Assembly (NCBI GenBank): GCA_039583875.1
Contig: CM077165.1
Span: 71,102,757 to 71,166,756 of the forward strand
Source: Platanthera guangdongensis
Lineage: Eukaryota; Streptophyta; Magnoliopsida; Asparagales; Orchidaceae
DNA: 64,000 nt
Direction: 5' to 3'
Below are positions 43,690 to 56,383 of this stretch, in pieces. Every line of letters starts with the position of its first letter. Position 1 is the first letter of the stretch. The notes under the pieces were generated by a model. It had not been told where the DNA came from, did not search any database, and saw only the letters and a program-made list of their open reading frames with translations. Both the position numbers and the translations under genes were made by a program.

Positions 43690-46600
43690 CAATTAGTCGA
43701 TCGCTCAGTTAAGTTCCCTATCGGGGTAGTGGAGGACGTCCTTGTCCGAGTAGACAAGTTTACCTTCCCGGTAGACTTCATCATCTTAGACATTGAGGAG
43801 GATGCCGAGGTACCAATAATACTCGGTCGCCCTTTTCTCGCCACCTCCCGTGCACTAATAGATGTTAGTAATGGTAGTCTTCTCCTCCGAGTAGGAGATG
43901 ATCAAGTTACTTTCTCTATTAATCCCTCGATGGACAATTTGTCATCGAGCGACGATTTCTGCTATTCTTTAGATACCTTTTTTTGGAGATCGTTCTTCTC
44001 CCGTTTTTGAGTCAGCATTTTTAAATGACAATATCTATGCACTCGAAAATTTTAAATGCGATGAGGATACCTCTTTAGACTTGCCTTTGAACCAATTGTT
44101 AAGAAAGACATAGGAATTAAAACCTCCCTAGAAGAACAGCCCATCCTAGACCTCAAACCCTTACCCGACTCACTCAAATACGCTTTTTTGGGAAAAGGCG
44201 ATACGCTTCCCGTTATTATTTCTTCGAACTTGAGTGATTCGGAGACTTCCAATTTATTGGAAGTTTTATTTAAACATCGCCACACAATTGCGTGGCAAAT
44301 CTCTGACTTAAAGGTGATTAGACCCTACTTTTGCACACATAAGATATTTCTTAACGATAATTGCCGCAAAATGATTCAGCCGCAGGGTCGTCTTAACCCA
44401 AACATGAAAGACGTCGTTAAAGCCGAGATTATTAAGTTATTAGATGCTGGGATTATCTACCATATTTCGGACAGTGCATGGGTTAGTCCCGTGCATGTCA
44501 TTCCCAAGAAGGGCGGTCTAACCGTAGTAGCGAATGAGCATAACGAGCTCGTCCCAACTCATACTGTTACGGGTTGGAGAGTGTGCATCGATTATAGAAA
44601 ACTTAATGATGCCACCGGCAAGGACCATTTCCCTCTGCCTTTTCTGGACCAGATTTTAGAGCGTTTATCCGGTCATCCATATTATTGTCTTCTTGATGGT
44701 TTATCGGGGTTTTTCCAAATCCCCATTTCCCCCGATGATCAAGAGAAAACAACTTTTACTTGCCTGTTTGGCACCTTCGCGTATCTAAGAATGCCATTTG
44801 GACTCTGCAATATGCCGGCTACATTCCAAAGATGTATGCTAGCGATCTTTGGCCAGCTAGTAGAAGACATTATGGAAGTCTTTATGGACGACTTTTCTGT
44901 TTTCGGATGTTCTTTTCCCGATTGCCTTCACAATTTAGATTGTGTCCTTCAACAGTGCAAGGACATAAGCTTTGTATTAAATTGAGAAAAATGCAACTTT
45001 ATGGTTCGAGGAGGTTTGGTCATCAGCCATATGATTTCGTCTAAGGGGATGGAGGTGGATAAGGCAAAGATAGAAATTATATAAAAACTGCCGCAACCAA
45101 CAAACGTAAAATCTATTAGGAGTTTCTTAGGCCATGCGGGCTTTTACCGACGCTTTATTCAAGACTTTTCAAAAATAACAAAGCCGCTTTCTCAGCTCTT
45201 GGAAAAGGAATCACGTTTCATCTTTAGTAGCGAATGCGAGTGCGCCTTTAATTTAATAAAACAAAAACTTATCACTTCACCAATTTTAGTGGCCCCTAAT
45301 TGGTCCCTTCCGTTCAAAATTATGTGCGACGCTAGTGATATTGACTTAGGTGCCGTTCTTGGCCAACGCGTAGAAAAACATTTTCATCCAATTTATTACT
45401 CTAGCAAGACGCTCACTTCTGAACAAATAAATTACACGACGACGGAAAAGGAACTCTTAGCCGTCGTTTTCGCTTTTGATAAGTTTCGCTTGTATATAAC
45501 GCTATCCAAAGTTATCGTATTTATCGATCACTCCACCCTTAAATATTTATTAGCTAAAAATGATGCGAAGCCCCGCCTTCTTCGATGGATTCTCCTCCTA
45601 CAAGAGTTTGATTTGGAGATTCGAGATAAGCGGGGAGCAGAAAATCTAGCGGCAGACCACCTCTCCCATTTAGAAAATCCGGGTGCGGAAGCGCTCGTCG
45701 AATCTAAAATAAATGACAGATTCCCCGAGGAACGCCTCCTTGTTATTCATAATTCTTCGTCATCTTCTCCTTAGTTCGCAGACTTTGCAAATTACTTAGT
45801 AGCGCGGGTGCTTCCTAAAGAGTTTTTAAGTCATCAAAAGAAGAAATTTTTTTCTGACTTGAAAAATTTCTTTTGGGACGACCCATTTCTTTTTTGTATC
45901 TGCGCGAACCAAGCGGTCCGAAGATGCGTTGCGGGTGTGGAGTGCTTACAAATACTTAAGCACTGCCACGAGGGTCCAGCCGGTGGGCATTATTAAGCCA
46001 ACCGGACCGCTCGGAAGGCGCTAGTGGCGGGCTACTTTTGGCCCACTCTCATCAAAGACGCGCATAATTTTATGAGCTCATGTGATTGCTGTCAGCGGTC
46101 GGGTAACATCTCTCGTCGCGACGAGATGCCCCAAAACATGTTTTTAGAATGCGAAGTCTTCGATTTATGGGGCATAGATTTTGTTGGCCCCCTACCTCCG
46201 TCTTTCAAAAATATGTATATTTTAGTGGCGGTCGACTACGTATCGAGGTGGGTGGAAGCGCAAGCTCTCCACACCAACGATGCGCGAGTCATCGTTACAT
46301 TTCTTAAAAGACTATTTTCTCGCATCGGCACGCCTCGCGCAATAGTTAGTGATAGGGGAACGCATTTCTGTAACGCTCTTATGGCTAAGACTTTAGCTAA
46401 ATACGGAGTCACGCACAAGCTTGCCACCCCCTACCACCCGCAAACAAGTGGCCAAGTTGAGGTAGTAAATCGAGAGATTAAGCGAATTTTAGAAAAAACC
46501 GTTTCACTAAATAGGAAAGATTGGTCCGTTAAACTCGACGATGCGTTATGGGCATATCGGACGGCATTCAAAACCGCAATTGGTTGTACGCTGTTCTAGT

Positions 46601-47055
46601 TAGTCTATGACAAAGCGTGTCATTTACCCTTAGAACTAGAGCATCGTGCTCTTTGGGCTTTAAAACTCGTAAATCTCGACGCCAAATTAGCCGCTCAAAA
46701 TAGAAAACTGCAACTAAATAAGCTCGATGAATGGCGTGCGAACGCTTACGAGAGCAATAAATTCTATAAGGAGCGTTCTAAGTTATATCACGATCGAAAT
46801 TTAAAGTCCCTGAAAATATTTTCTCCGGGCGATCTTGTCCTTCTTTATAATTCATGTCTTAAGCTTTTTCCGGGTAAACTAAAATCTAGATGGTCCAGTC
46901 CATTCTTAGTTGAAGAAGTCTTTTCATATGGGAACGTACTCGTCTCCCACCCGGAAAGAGGTTCGTTTAAAGTAAACGATCATCGGCTAAAGTTATACAT
47001 AGCGGGCGACCCAGTGATTGAGCATTACGAAACCATAACACTCCTCGATCTATAA
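43685..47055 (+). pseudogene. pol: Element B pol (protease end, RT, RNase H, integrase)
   Basis: It continues B protease (IILGRPFLATSRA near 43825) and covers the same domains as element A: RT with FMDD at 44881-44892, RNase H (MCDASD near 45321), integrase zinc region (about 45955-46105), WGIDFVGP (about 46168), SDRGTHF (about 46349) and the C-terminal region to TAA 47053-47055. Stops at 44983, about 45082, about 45772, about 45994 and about 46597 break it, with frame changes near 43980-44100. Most stops fit TGG, CAG or CAA codons hit by C-to-T on one strand. Confidence 0.9.
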
Positions 47056-47091
47056 CTCCGCCAAAATATTCAAGCTACACGACTATAAACA

Positions 47092-47119
47092 AAGCGCACC
47101 TAGGAGGCACCCTTCGCTT
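47092..47119 (+). promoter_or_regulatory. Post-pol hairpin, element B
   Basis: AAGCG and CGCTT arms enclose CACCTAGGAGGCACCCTT. AGGAGGCACCC resembles the loop region of the A hairpin (GGGAGGCAACCC), but the arms differ. Confidence 0.45.
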
Positions 47120-47282
47120 ATCTTTTTCGCTTTTCCTTATTATCTTTCCTGCTTTTTCTAATAAATGCAGGGTTTCTAATGGGCTTCCCCGAACGCGCAT
47201 CAGGGACGTTTCTACCCCCCTCTCTTTACTTTTGTACATATAGCATTTTATTTAATTTTTGTTCCGCATACTTACGTTGCAA

Positions 47283-47317
47283 CATTGGGGACAATGTTGG
47301 ACTTAAGTATGGGGGTA
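47283..47317 (+). promoter_or_regulatory. Internal polypurine-like motif, element B
   Basis: CATTGGGGACAATG then TTAAGTATGGGGGTA. It echoes the polypurine tract before the B 3' LTR and the equivalent motif in A. Confidence 0.6.
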
Positions 47318-48885
47318 TTTTCATGCTTTACTTTCTGCACTTCTATTTTTCTGCATTTCAAAAGGACAAAAAAATATATATAACAACAAAACAAAACAAA
47401 AAAATCTTAAAATGAGAAAAAAACACAATGAAAAATCCAAAAAAAATTTTTTCATTTACTTTTTCTTTCTTTTTTCCAAAAACTCCAAAAATATTATAAA
47501 ACAAAAGAACAAAAAAATATTTAGTTTCACTTTGTAAATATTTTTTTCTTTGTAAATATTTTTATGTAAATAATCTTCTCTCTCTCCCCCTTCCTTTTCC
47601 CTCTTATTCTTGTAAATAACTTTTCTTTTTCTCCCAATTTTGTAAATAGAATGAAAATTTTCTTAAAAAAAATAAAAAAAAAACTTTTTTTGTATATATT
47701 AAAGACATAAACTTAAAAACCAAAAAAAAAGATAATAGTTCAAAAAATTCAAAAAAATTGAGTAAAACAAAACAAAAATGCAAAAAATATAATAAATGAA
47801 AAACACAAAAAAATGATGATAAAAACTATAAAAATCAAAAAAAATGTTTTGAAACAAATAAATCAAATATTTCATCCTTAACTTTGCTGCTATCCAAAAA
47901 TTTTGTTTTGAGTTTATTTATATGTGAATTTTATTAATTCTCTGTTTGTTATTCGTTTGTTAATTATTGAGTGAACAATTTAAATAGTCAGGGCTAAGTT
48001 TTAAAGAATTCATTATGCTTTGTTAAAAATAGCGAACTCGTTTTAGGCACTACTTCTAATTTTTCATTGATAGGAGCACGTGTACTATGTTAGAAAATAA
48101 TGATTATAGAATTCAATTATATTTAGTTTTAGCTGTCTGAAAAATTGGAACGTACAATTTATTAAGATTGCTCTCAAAATTGTTTTTAATTAAAAATCTA
48201 GTTTTCCTTTCTCCCCTTACTTATCATGACCTACTTGGCATGATAAAATGTTTTATCTATAAAAGATGCTATGTCAATGGGAATAAGATTTCGTTCCGTA
48301 AACATAGGCACCCAATAATTTAAAAAGATTATATGTTATGGAGTAAGAGGATAAAATTCATTACTCCTACACATATACATTGGGTTAGTTTTATTCTTAT
48401 GAAGTTGAAAAGAAAAAAAATGATATTAGGAAAATAAGATTTCATTTTCCTAATAATCCAAAAAGAAAAAAAATGGAGGTTCGAGAAAAAATTACCTCAC
48501 CTCAAAATAAAAACTCTCTTCATAAACCAACATCAATCCTCTTAGCCAATTTCACGATTCTAGAATTAATTCAAAAATCTTTTTGAGAGCATAATTTGTA
48601 AATTGCATTATTTCCGGTAAAACTCCTATAACCTAAAAGTTCATATAATTCCAAACTATTTTTGTTAATCTAACCAATACAATTACTGCTTTCTATTTGA
48701 TTACATCAAGAAGTCTTTTGGCCAAAACTTTTGCGCTATTTAAATCATCTACATAATTTTAGGACTTAACTCTTACACCCCGTATATTTATTCAGATCTC
48801 TCTTATAATTGATTAAGCGGTAGCTAAACTTAGAGTTTTTTCTATTCCTTATAAGTTCACCTCAAACGTTTGCTCTGGAATAGCA

Positions 48886-48907
48886 AAAGCTTAAGTATGA
48901 GGATATT
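48886..48907 (+). promoter_or_regulatory. B polypurine tract
   Basis: CTTAAGTATGAGGATATT next to the 3' LTR; purine-rich but decayed compared with A. Confidence 0.6.
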
Positions 48908-51754
48908 TGATGAATTATAAATATACGCATATCTTAGCACTTTATTTATGTCATTTTAGTTCTTATTCATAATTTTTAGTTATTTTTTGTTTATAAATAT
49001 GCCTCTTTTTGTAAATATTTGCGTAACCTAACTTAATTTTGATTTCTGAAATTTTTCAGGAAATTATCAAAAATTGACATGTCACGCCCGTGTCGAATAG
49101 GTCACACCCGTGACCAGTCCGTGATTCGTCAAACCCATGGAATCAGCGATTTTTAAAGCGAAATTTCCGGTCGACGATTTCCGATCGACGATTCCAGCAG
49201 CTTGATGATTCTCCAGCAGCTCGACGATTTCCGATCGACGATGTCACCTCGACTTTCTGTTCGACGATTCTCCAGCAGCTCGACGATTTTCGATCGACGA
49301 TGTCAGCTCGACTTTCCGTTCGACGATTCTTCAGTAGCTCGACGATTCTCCAGCAGCTCGACAAACTCGCGCTCGACGATTCTCCAGCAGCTCGACGATT
49401 TTTCAACTCGACACTTTCCGCTCGAAGTTTGTTCAGTGTCGACACCAACCGACACGCCCAGCGTCACGCTATGACCGGGGGTGTGACCGACACGTGTCCA
49501 GCCCAAAGTTAACTTTGTCGTCAAATCGTCGGCCGCCATCGCAAACTGTAGTGACACGCCCGCTGACACGCACGTGTCGGAGGGCGTGTACTTAGATTTT
49601 TTCCCCTATAAATACCCCACTTCTCTAATGACCAAGGGTTCACATTTTTGAGCCACTTTAGTGTGTTTTGTGGGCTGCATCTGTGGATTTCTTTGCTATG
49701 TAAGGAGATTTCTCCCCCCTTCCTTTCAGGTTTGTTTTTGTTTTAGCTTTAGCTTTGTAATAACTTTGTAATAGTCTATTTTAATCAATAAAAATGTTAG
49801 TTTTTCTCTTCTTAAATGGCTTTGGAATGAACTTATGTGCCCGCTTTTCTTCTCATTTTATCCTTAGTTTCTCCTTTGTTCTTCCTTTTATGAAAAGTGT
49901 GTGTGTGTGTATGCGTGTAACTTGTTCATTTTCTATATTTTTTTTTACCTGTCTCAATGTTAGAGTTTGTTATAGATTTCATTTCCAAGCATGGTATGAT
50001 ATGTTTATCTCTTCTTCAACATGTTCTTCCTTAATGTTTTCTTTTTAAATTTCATTCTTATGTATTTATAAAAGAGTTTTGAAAGTGATTTTATTTTTTT
50101 ACTTAGTTTTTTTGTAGGATTGTAAAACCTTTTTTGTTCTTTTCATTTTCTTTTCACTTTTTTATCACTTTTATGAAATCCTAAGAATGAAAATGTTGAA
50201 ATTTTAATTTTTAAAGAACTTTGGTTTTTTGATTTGTTTTGAAAAAATTTGTTCTCTTAAAATTTTATTTTGTTCTTTTTATTTGTTTTCGGTAAAACCT
50301 AAGTATAGAAAAGTAGTAGTTTTAAATTTTTGGTAACTTTCATTTTTGCTTTTAATTTGTATGTGTTAGTGTAAGAGTTAGTTTTCATTTTGTCATTTCA
50401 ACTTCCATGTAGAGTGTGTGTGTAGGAGATAAATTTTAATGCTTTATTTTATTGCTTTCTTTGAATTATGTAGAGTGTGTGAGTGTACAAGTTAGTTTTT
50501 AATGCTTTATTTTATCACTTTCTTCAATTACGTAGAGTGCCTGTATGTAGGAGATAGTTTTATTGCTTTCTTTCAATTATGTAGAGTGTGTGTGTTAGCG
50601 TTTATTTCTGCCTACTCGCTAGGAGTTAAATGGCCGGAATTTGTTTACCGCCTACTCATTTGAGTTAAATGGCAGGTCTTTTATTTTTCTGTAATTATTT
50701 TAGTAGGACTTGTACTTGCATTTATTTCCGCCTACTCGTTAAGAGTTAAATGATGTGCCCTTTATTTCCCGCCTACTTGTTTGAGTAGGACTTGTAATTT
50801 TCCTTTTTTTGTAACTTAGTTTCTGTTTATTTATAATTTGAAGTGTGCGTGAGTTCTTTTTAGCTAACTTTTCAGCTTTCTAAATGTTTGTTATTTTTTA
50901 TGTCCTCTTCTTGTAATCCTTTAGCGTTTAGTCTCGAACTCGCGCCTCATCAAATTATAAAGTCGTTCCCATACCGATGTGTGGCTAATCGTTATTAGCC
51001 TCAGCATCGAAGAGCATTGGGACATTTAAAATGATTCGTAATAATTAAAGCACTTTATTTTCGCTTTAATTTTAGGACTTAAGGTTTACCCCGGGTTAAC
51101 GATGCGTAGGACCACAAATTGATGTGTGGGCCCTATTTTCGTTATCCATACGCTAGCTAGCCGAGAGGCCGTGTGTATGGATAGATCACCCCTGGGTAAA
51201 TAGAGTTGCGTGCATACCCTCGAGAGAGGACAAGCGTAATTCTACCAGATTGGGTTCCCCACCCAATAGCGGGGTTCTTAGCGTAAAGCGGGCGTTAAGA
51301 CGAATCCTTCGTCAGACTAATGTTTGGTCGAATAGTCTTAGTATTCAGGTGAGCAATATTCCGAGAGATAAGTGCGCTCACATTTATGGAACCTCCACGG
51401 CCAAGTTGCCTTTAATTAATTTGAAAACTAAGTCCTCTAATTATTAAAAGTTATTTTTGTCTTAATCTGATTCGATGCCGAGGGTTAACCCTTCATCGAA
51501 TTTTTCTAAATCGTTTTTTCGCTCTTTTACTTTTTCCGTATTTACTTAATTAAAATCTTCACCTTACTTTCAGTAAAATAATAGTACTCTTGGAGGAGTA
51601 AGACTAGTCAACCCGACCCCGAGAACAATACGACCTCGATATTCCCCCGAAAATCGAGTACTACTTGGGATAGGTGCACTTGCCTACCCGAGAAAGCCCG
51701 CGGCGATCGACTCATCGAACCAACCACAGTAAGAGTCTGTTCGCGGGCCCATCA
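48908..51754 (+). repeat. Element B 3' LTR
   Basis: 2847 bp and uninterrupted, so it is the reference for the split 5' LTR. Motif array 49170-49490 with GTGTCGACAC at 49436-49445, TATA box 49607-49615, CCGCCTACTC repeats 50606-50790, end GGGCCCATCA. Short open frames in it are not genes. Confidence 0.95.
49607..49615 (+). promoter_or_regulatory. B LTR TATA box (3' LTR)
   Basis: TATAAATAC, about 115 bp after the end of the motif array. Confidence 0.7.
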
Positions 51755-51759
51755 CCTCA
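51755..51759. other. Target site duplication of element B, right copy
   Basis: CCTCA, matching 1989-1993. Confidence 0.95.
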
Positions 51760-53938
51760 CTACCCAAATATTTCTGGGTTGAAGCCGTCAACACTGCATG
51801 CCACTTGCAAAATCGAGCACTCATAAACAAGAACAATAATAAGACACCTTACGAATTACTAAAGGACAGGAAATTGACTATTTCATATTTTAGAATCTTT
51901 GGTTGTAAATGCTTCATCCTTAATAATGGTAAGTATCACACCACTAAATTTAGTGAAAAGAGCTTTGAAGGTATTTTCGTAGGTTATAGTAGCAATAGTA
52001 AGGCATATAGGATTTTTAATAAGAAAACCCTGATTGTAAAAGAATCTATTCATGTTGTATTTGATGAGATGAGCCTGCTGCAAGGCAGCTCTTCTAGTGT
52101 ATTTATTGATGATGCAGTTTCAAGAATAAAAGAATTAAACTTGGATGAGCCGAATGAAGAAAAGATCAAAAGTTCATTAAGATCACCACTCCAACCGCAA
52201 TTGGAGAGGTTGATGACCATGATGAAGACATCATTCAAGTTGATGAAGTCACTCCTATGGTTTAAGAAGTTCCAGATGTAAGTACTCTAGAGCTCAAACA
52301 CTTGAAAGATCCCCCAATGGATCAAATCATAGGATATCCACGGATGGTGTCAGAACTCGTAGAGGTACAACTAATGAAAAATTATATTTAAGTTTTCTCT
52401 CATAGGTTGAACTGAAGAAGTTTGAGGAAGCAAACTCAGACGCATTTTGATAATGGTAATGGAAGAAGAATTGAATCAATTCAAGCATTGCCAAGTCTGG
52501 AAGCTTGTTCTAAGACCCAAAGGAAAAAAACGTTATCGTAACAAAGTGGGTCTACAAGAACAAGATGGACGAGGATGGAACAATTATAAAGAACAAGGAC
52601 AGACTCGTTGCCAAGGGATACAAACAAGAAGAAGGAATCGACTTCGATCAAATGTATGCACCAGTTCTAAGGCTGGAGGTAATCAGGTTGTTCCTAGCAT
52701 ATACAATAATTAAGGGCTTCACTGTGTATCAGATGGATGTGAAGTCGGTCTTCCTTAATGGTGACATAAAAGAAGAGGTGTATGTGGAACAACCTCCAGG
52801 TTTTGTTGATTCTAACTATCATGAGCATGTTTATCTTTAATTTAAAGCTTTATATGATTTAAAACAAGCTCCTCGAGCTTGGTACGAGATGCTGTCTAAC
52901 TTTCTTCTTGAGAACAAGTTCACATGAGGAAAGATAGATAATACATTATTTCTTAGGTAAATAAAAGGAAAGATTTTGCTAGTGCAAATCTATGTCGATG
53001 ACAACATATTTGGCTCTACTGACGACAACCTTTGTAAAAAGTTTGTCAAACTTATGCAAGGGAAGTTCGAAATGAGCAGTATGGGAGAGCTGAAGTATTT
53101 CTTAGGAATTCAGGTGAAATAATCTGAAGATGCAATTTTCATCTCTCAGACGAAATTCACCAAGGAGTTAATTAAGAAATTTGGAATGGAGAACGCAACC
53201 TCTATGAGGACTCCAATGGGTTCAACTATGTCTCTGGACAAGGATAAGAAAGGGAAACATTTTGATGAAACCAAGTACAAGAAGCATAATTGGATCCTTA
53301 CTCTACTTTACTGCTAGTAGACCGGACATAATGTTTTCAACATGCGTGTGTGCTAGATTTCAAGTAAACTCTAAGGAATCTCACTACACTGCTGCAAAGT
53401 GGATTTTGAGATACCTGAAAGGTACACTAAATCTTGGCTTATGGTACCCAAGAAGTAATGATAGCGAACTAATTGGTTTTTCAGACGCAAATTTTACAGG
53501 AAGAAAAGATGATAGAAAGAGCACTTTCGGGACTTGCCAATTCCTTGGAAGGAGGCTCATTTCATTGAGCAGTAACAAGAAAAATTGTGTCGCAATCTCA
53601 ACGGCCGAGTCAGAATACATTTCTGTCGGTAGTTGTTGTGCACAATTGCTTTGGATAAAGAACCAACTTGAAACTATAACTTCAAGGTCAAGGATATTCC
53701 TTTGTTTTGCGACTCCTCCAGTGCAATTACGATAGCCAACAACCCAGTCTCTCATAGCCGGACAAAGCACATAGAGTTGCGATACCACTTTATCCGGGAG
53801 CATGTGGAGCATGGTGACATAAATCTCCAATATGTCCTAACTGACAGGCAGATTGCAGATATATTCACGAAGCCGCTGGACGAGGCCAAGTTCTTGTTCT
53901 TCAAAATAGAACTTGACATGCTCAACAAGGAAGAATAA
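51760..53938 (+). pseudogene. Element F integrase C-terminus, RT and RNase H (broken)
   Basis: It follows directly from the integrase part at 1988. [13 protein letters not shown] (about 51890) is typical of Sirevirus integrase. RT has YVDD at about 52991, followed by Asn (YVDDN), and RNase H has FSDANF (about 53480). Stops at about 52839, 52926, 52959 and 53119 and frame changes near 52280, 52520, 53270 and 53680 disable it. The C-terminus ends at TAA 53936-53938. Confidence 0.88.
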
Positions 53939-54017
53939 GTATGAAGAAAAAGGTCTCAAGCAAGTTAAAGATATGGTTATACTTCAAAATCAAGAAAATT
54001 TCAAAGCATGGACTTCA

Positions 54018-54240
54018 TTTCTCGAGTACATCACTTGTACTCGAGAACGGTTGAATTATTTCTCAAGAATAATAGCTCTACTCGAGAACGACAGAATTAG
54101 TTCCTGAGAACAAAAGCTCTACTCGAGAACATGGATTGCTCTACTCGAGAAATTGGAAATTTCTACTCGAGTAGAAGAAGAATTCTACTCGAGTGCTAAC
54201 TATCTTCTTCTCGAGAACAACAATCCATCTCGAGAAATCA
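54018..54240 (+). repeat. F pol-ORF3 spacer array of CTCGAG
   Basis: About nine CTCGAG palindromes, mostly in the context TACTCGAGAA, in 220 bp, with a further copy at about 54412. It occupies the position of the GTGTCGACAC array in E. Confidence 0.88.
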
Positions 54241-54357
54241 GATTGGAATTTTTTCATCAAGTTCAAATTTTTAATACTGGCACCCAGGCACTTCACCGCC
54301 ATATTACAGGTATTTTTAACGTTATTTATAACTTTTATCATCAAAATTAAACGAAAA

Positions 54358-54366
54358 TATAAATAG
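54358..54366 (+). promoter_or_regulatory. Candidate internal promoter TATA box for F ORF3
   Basis: TATAAATAG lies 118 bp after the CTCGAG array and 145 bp before the ORF3 ATG, the same order as in element E. Confidence 0.5.
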
Positions 54367-54510
54367 ATTATAGTACAAGAATTTTCTATTCCCGATTTTA
54401 AAACCCTTTCTCTCGAGAAAAGACGCTTCACCTTCTCCGACTCCGCCGACTGCCATAATCAAGCCCATTTCTCCATTCGCCGGCCAGCCAACATTGCTTT
54501 CTCCACATCA

Positions 54511-56383
54511 ATGGCATCGTCTTCCAAGCTCAGAATCGACAGCGAACTAGTTTCAATTGGGATTGGCGATATTTCAAATGATTTCATAAATGTTCTCATT
54601 CTACTCGATACCGCTAGTTTATCATTTGTTCTGGAACACCCATGCCGTGTTTTAATTTCTGATGTAGAAGAATTCTTTCAACATTCCAAAGTCAAGCGCA
54701 ATGGCAAGGTGCTCAAATCAAGGGTTCAAGATGTCAAGGTAAAAATGACCTCTCTCTCTCTGTTTCCAAATTTCTGCGACTACCTGTGATAGATGAAGAA
54801 GACAATCTAGTATGAATAGATTATGAAAGGGCGTACAGTTTCTGTTGGATTCCCCAATCATCTCACACTATTTGCAAGCAGTTCATGAATGCTGAAAGTA
54901 AGCTGCTGGCAGATATTCTGGGAAACGTCCTCCTCTACAGGACAAGCTCTATAAGTTATATCACACCAGAATTCTTTGATATGATGACTGCAGTAATTTG
55001 TAGAAAGAAATATCAGTGGGGTATGATGATCTTTGACAAAATTAAGGCATGTATTAAGAGACCTAATTATGGCAGGATCATTTCTCTGTACCTGAACCAA
55101 ATGGACCCTGAAGTATTTTCAATGAAAAAGGGCATGGTCCTCCACCATATGAAGAAAGTTTCCATCACATCCATCCAGAGATGGGAATTTAAACTTCAGA
55201 AGTTTGACAAAACTATGAAGGAAATTGAAGATGTGGATAGGACTCCATCTCCTCTTCTCATCAGATAACTGATCCAGTTATTGAGGGGGAGCCTGCCCCA
55301 TCTGATCAAGCTCAGCTTTCTCCAACTCCATCTCCTGCTCCAGCTGCTGTAGCTATTCCAGCCCCATTATCTACTTCTGTTGCTGCCACTTCCACCTTGT
55401 TTCATACAGAACATACAAATTTTACTGCTGCAGGTATACCAGATACAAAAAACCTGACTGATGCCCAGGTTCAAGAATATATTTTGTCTACTGATGAAGA
55501 TATCAACCAGATGATAGAGGAACTCTGTTCTAAAGAGCCTCCTTTCACTGTACCTGAAGTACATCCCTCTCCTCCCGTAAAGTCTCAAGAACATCCAGAC
55601 CATCATTATTCTCCAGTACAGACTCCTCAAGGAAAGTCTCCTGTCCCAGAACCAGAAAAATCTCCATTTGAAGATATACATGATGAAGAAGTTATTTCTA
55701 TTCATGACTCAGAAGATGCAACTCCTATTGAAGCTATTAAACCACCACTTCCTAGTCTCCACTTTAAGATTCCCTCCATATTACCCATAGATGCTGAAGA
55801 TCAAGAAAGTACAATCATCAGAAAGTAAACCTCTACCTCTAATATCATCATTGAAGAGATTACTCAATGGATAGTCCCAGTTATACCTCCACCATCTACT
55901 TAACCTGAAATATTTCCTGAAGGTACCATCTTAAGCTAGATTGAAGCTATGCTAGCTGCTCAGAGTGCTTATTTTGATTCTTCCCTTAAAATTATAACTG
56001 ACAAAGTAACTGCCTTGGAAAAAGAAATGAGCCGTGCATTTGCTGAAATCCAGAATAATACTGATGAATTTAAAAGGATTTTACAAATTGGAGGAAAAGT
56101 AATTGATCATACCATTACCAACATTGGTGAAGTAATTGAACAATCAGTTACCCTTACAAATAATCAGATTCAACTTGAAAAGAAAGCCCAAGAATGCAAC
56201 TTCAAAACTTGTGAAGAAGTTGGGCAGTCCAAAGAAGCTGTAATCAGCACCCCATCTCTAGAAGTCAGAAAGGGGGAGGATTTAGTGAAAGAACAGCTCG
56301 ACAAAAAAGTGCAAACAATGAAAAATCTGTGCGATGATCAACTGAAAGAGATCCAGACTTCAGTGCTCAAAGAAGTTAAAAGT
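54511..56383 (+). pseudogene. Element F ORF3, interrupted by element G
   Basis: It starts at ATG 54511. The first about 90 codons are open, then the frame changes near 54790-54885. The conserved block KLLADILGNVLL to GRIISLYL (about 54897-55090) corresponds to E ORF3 residues 130-205. Later parts are Ser/Pro- and Glu-rich (55400-55830) and then coiled-coil-like (55950-56383). Stops near 55266, 55826 and 55900. G is inserted in the last part. The function is unknown; see element E ORF3. Confidence 0.8.
56379..56383. other. Presumed left target site duplication of element G
   Basis: AAAGT lies directly before the G LTR. The right copy would be beyond the window. Confidence 0.5.

Larger units (their letters stand above)
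47056..48885 (+). other. B non-coding spacer between pol and the 3' LTR
   Basis: 1.8 kb, strongly AT-rich with long A-runs and T-runs (47390-47850). No envelope-like ORF. Contains a hairpin (47092-47119) and a polypurine-like motif (47283-47317). The matching region in A has the same layout. Confidence 0.8.
1994..51754 (+). mobile_element. Element B (Athila-like Ty3 retrotransposon), containing A, C, D and E
   Basis: B is a full-length but dead Ty3 element. Its LTRs are about 2.85 kb, the PBS matches tRNA-Asp, and gag and pol resemble those of element A. It is cut into pieces: 5' LTR 1994-2643 and 14185-16410; gag 16573-17108; gag/PR 29300-30637; PR to INT 43685-47055; 3' spacer to 48907; 3' LTR 48908-51754. 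The first 260 bp of the two LTRs differ at roughly 5% by eye, the oldest measurable insertion here. Confidence 0.93.
51755..56383 (+). mobile_element. Element F (Sirevirus), right part
   Basis: It resumes in the integrase and covers RT, RNase H, the pol-ORF3 spacer and ORF3, and is cut again by element G at 56383. The end of ORF3 and the 3' LTR of F must lie beyond the window. Confidence 0.9.
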
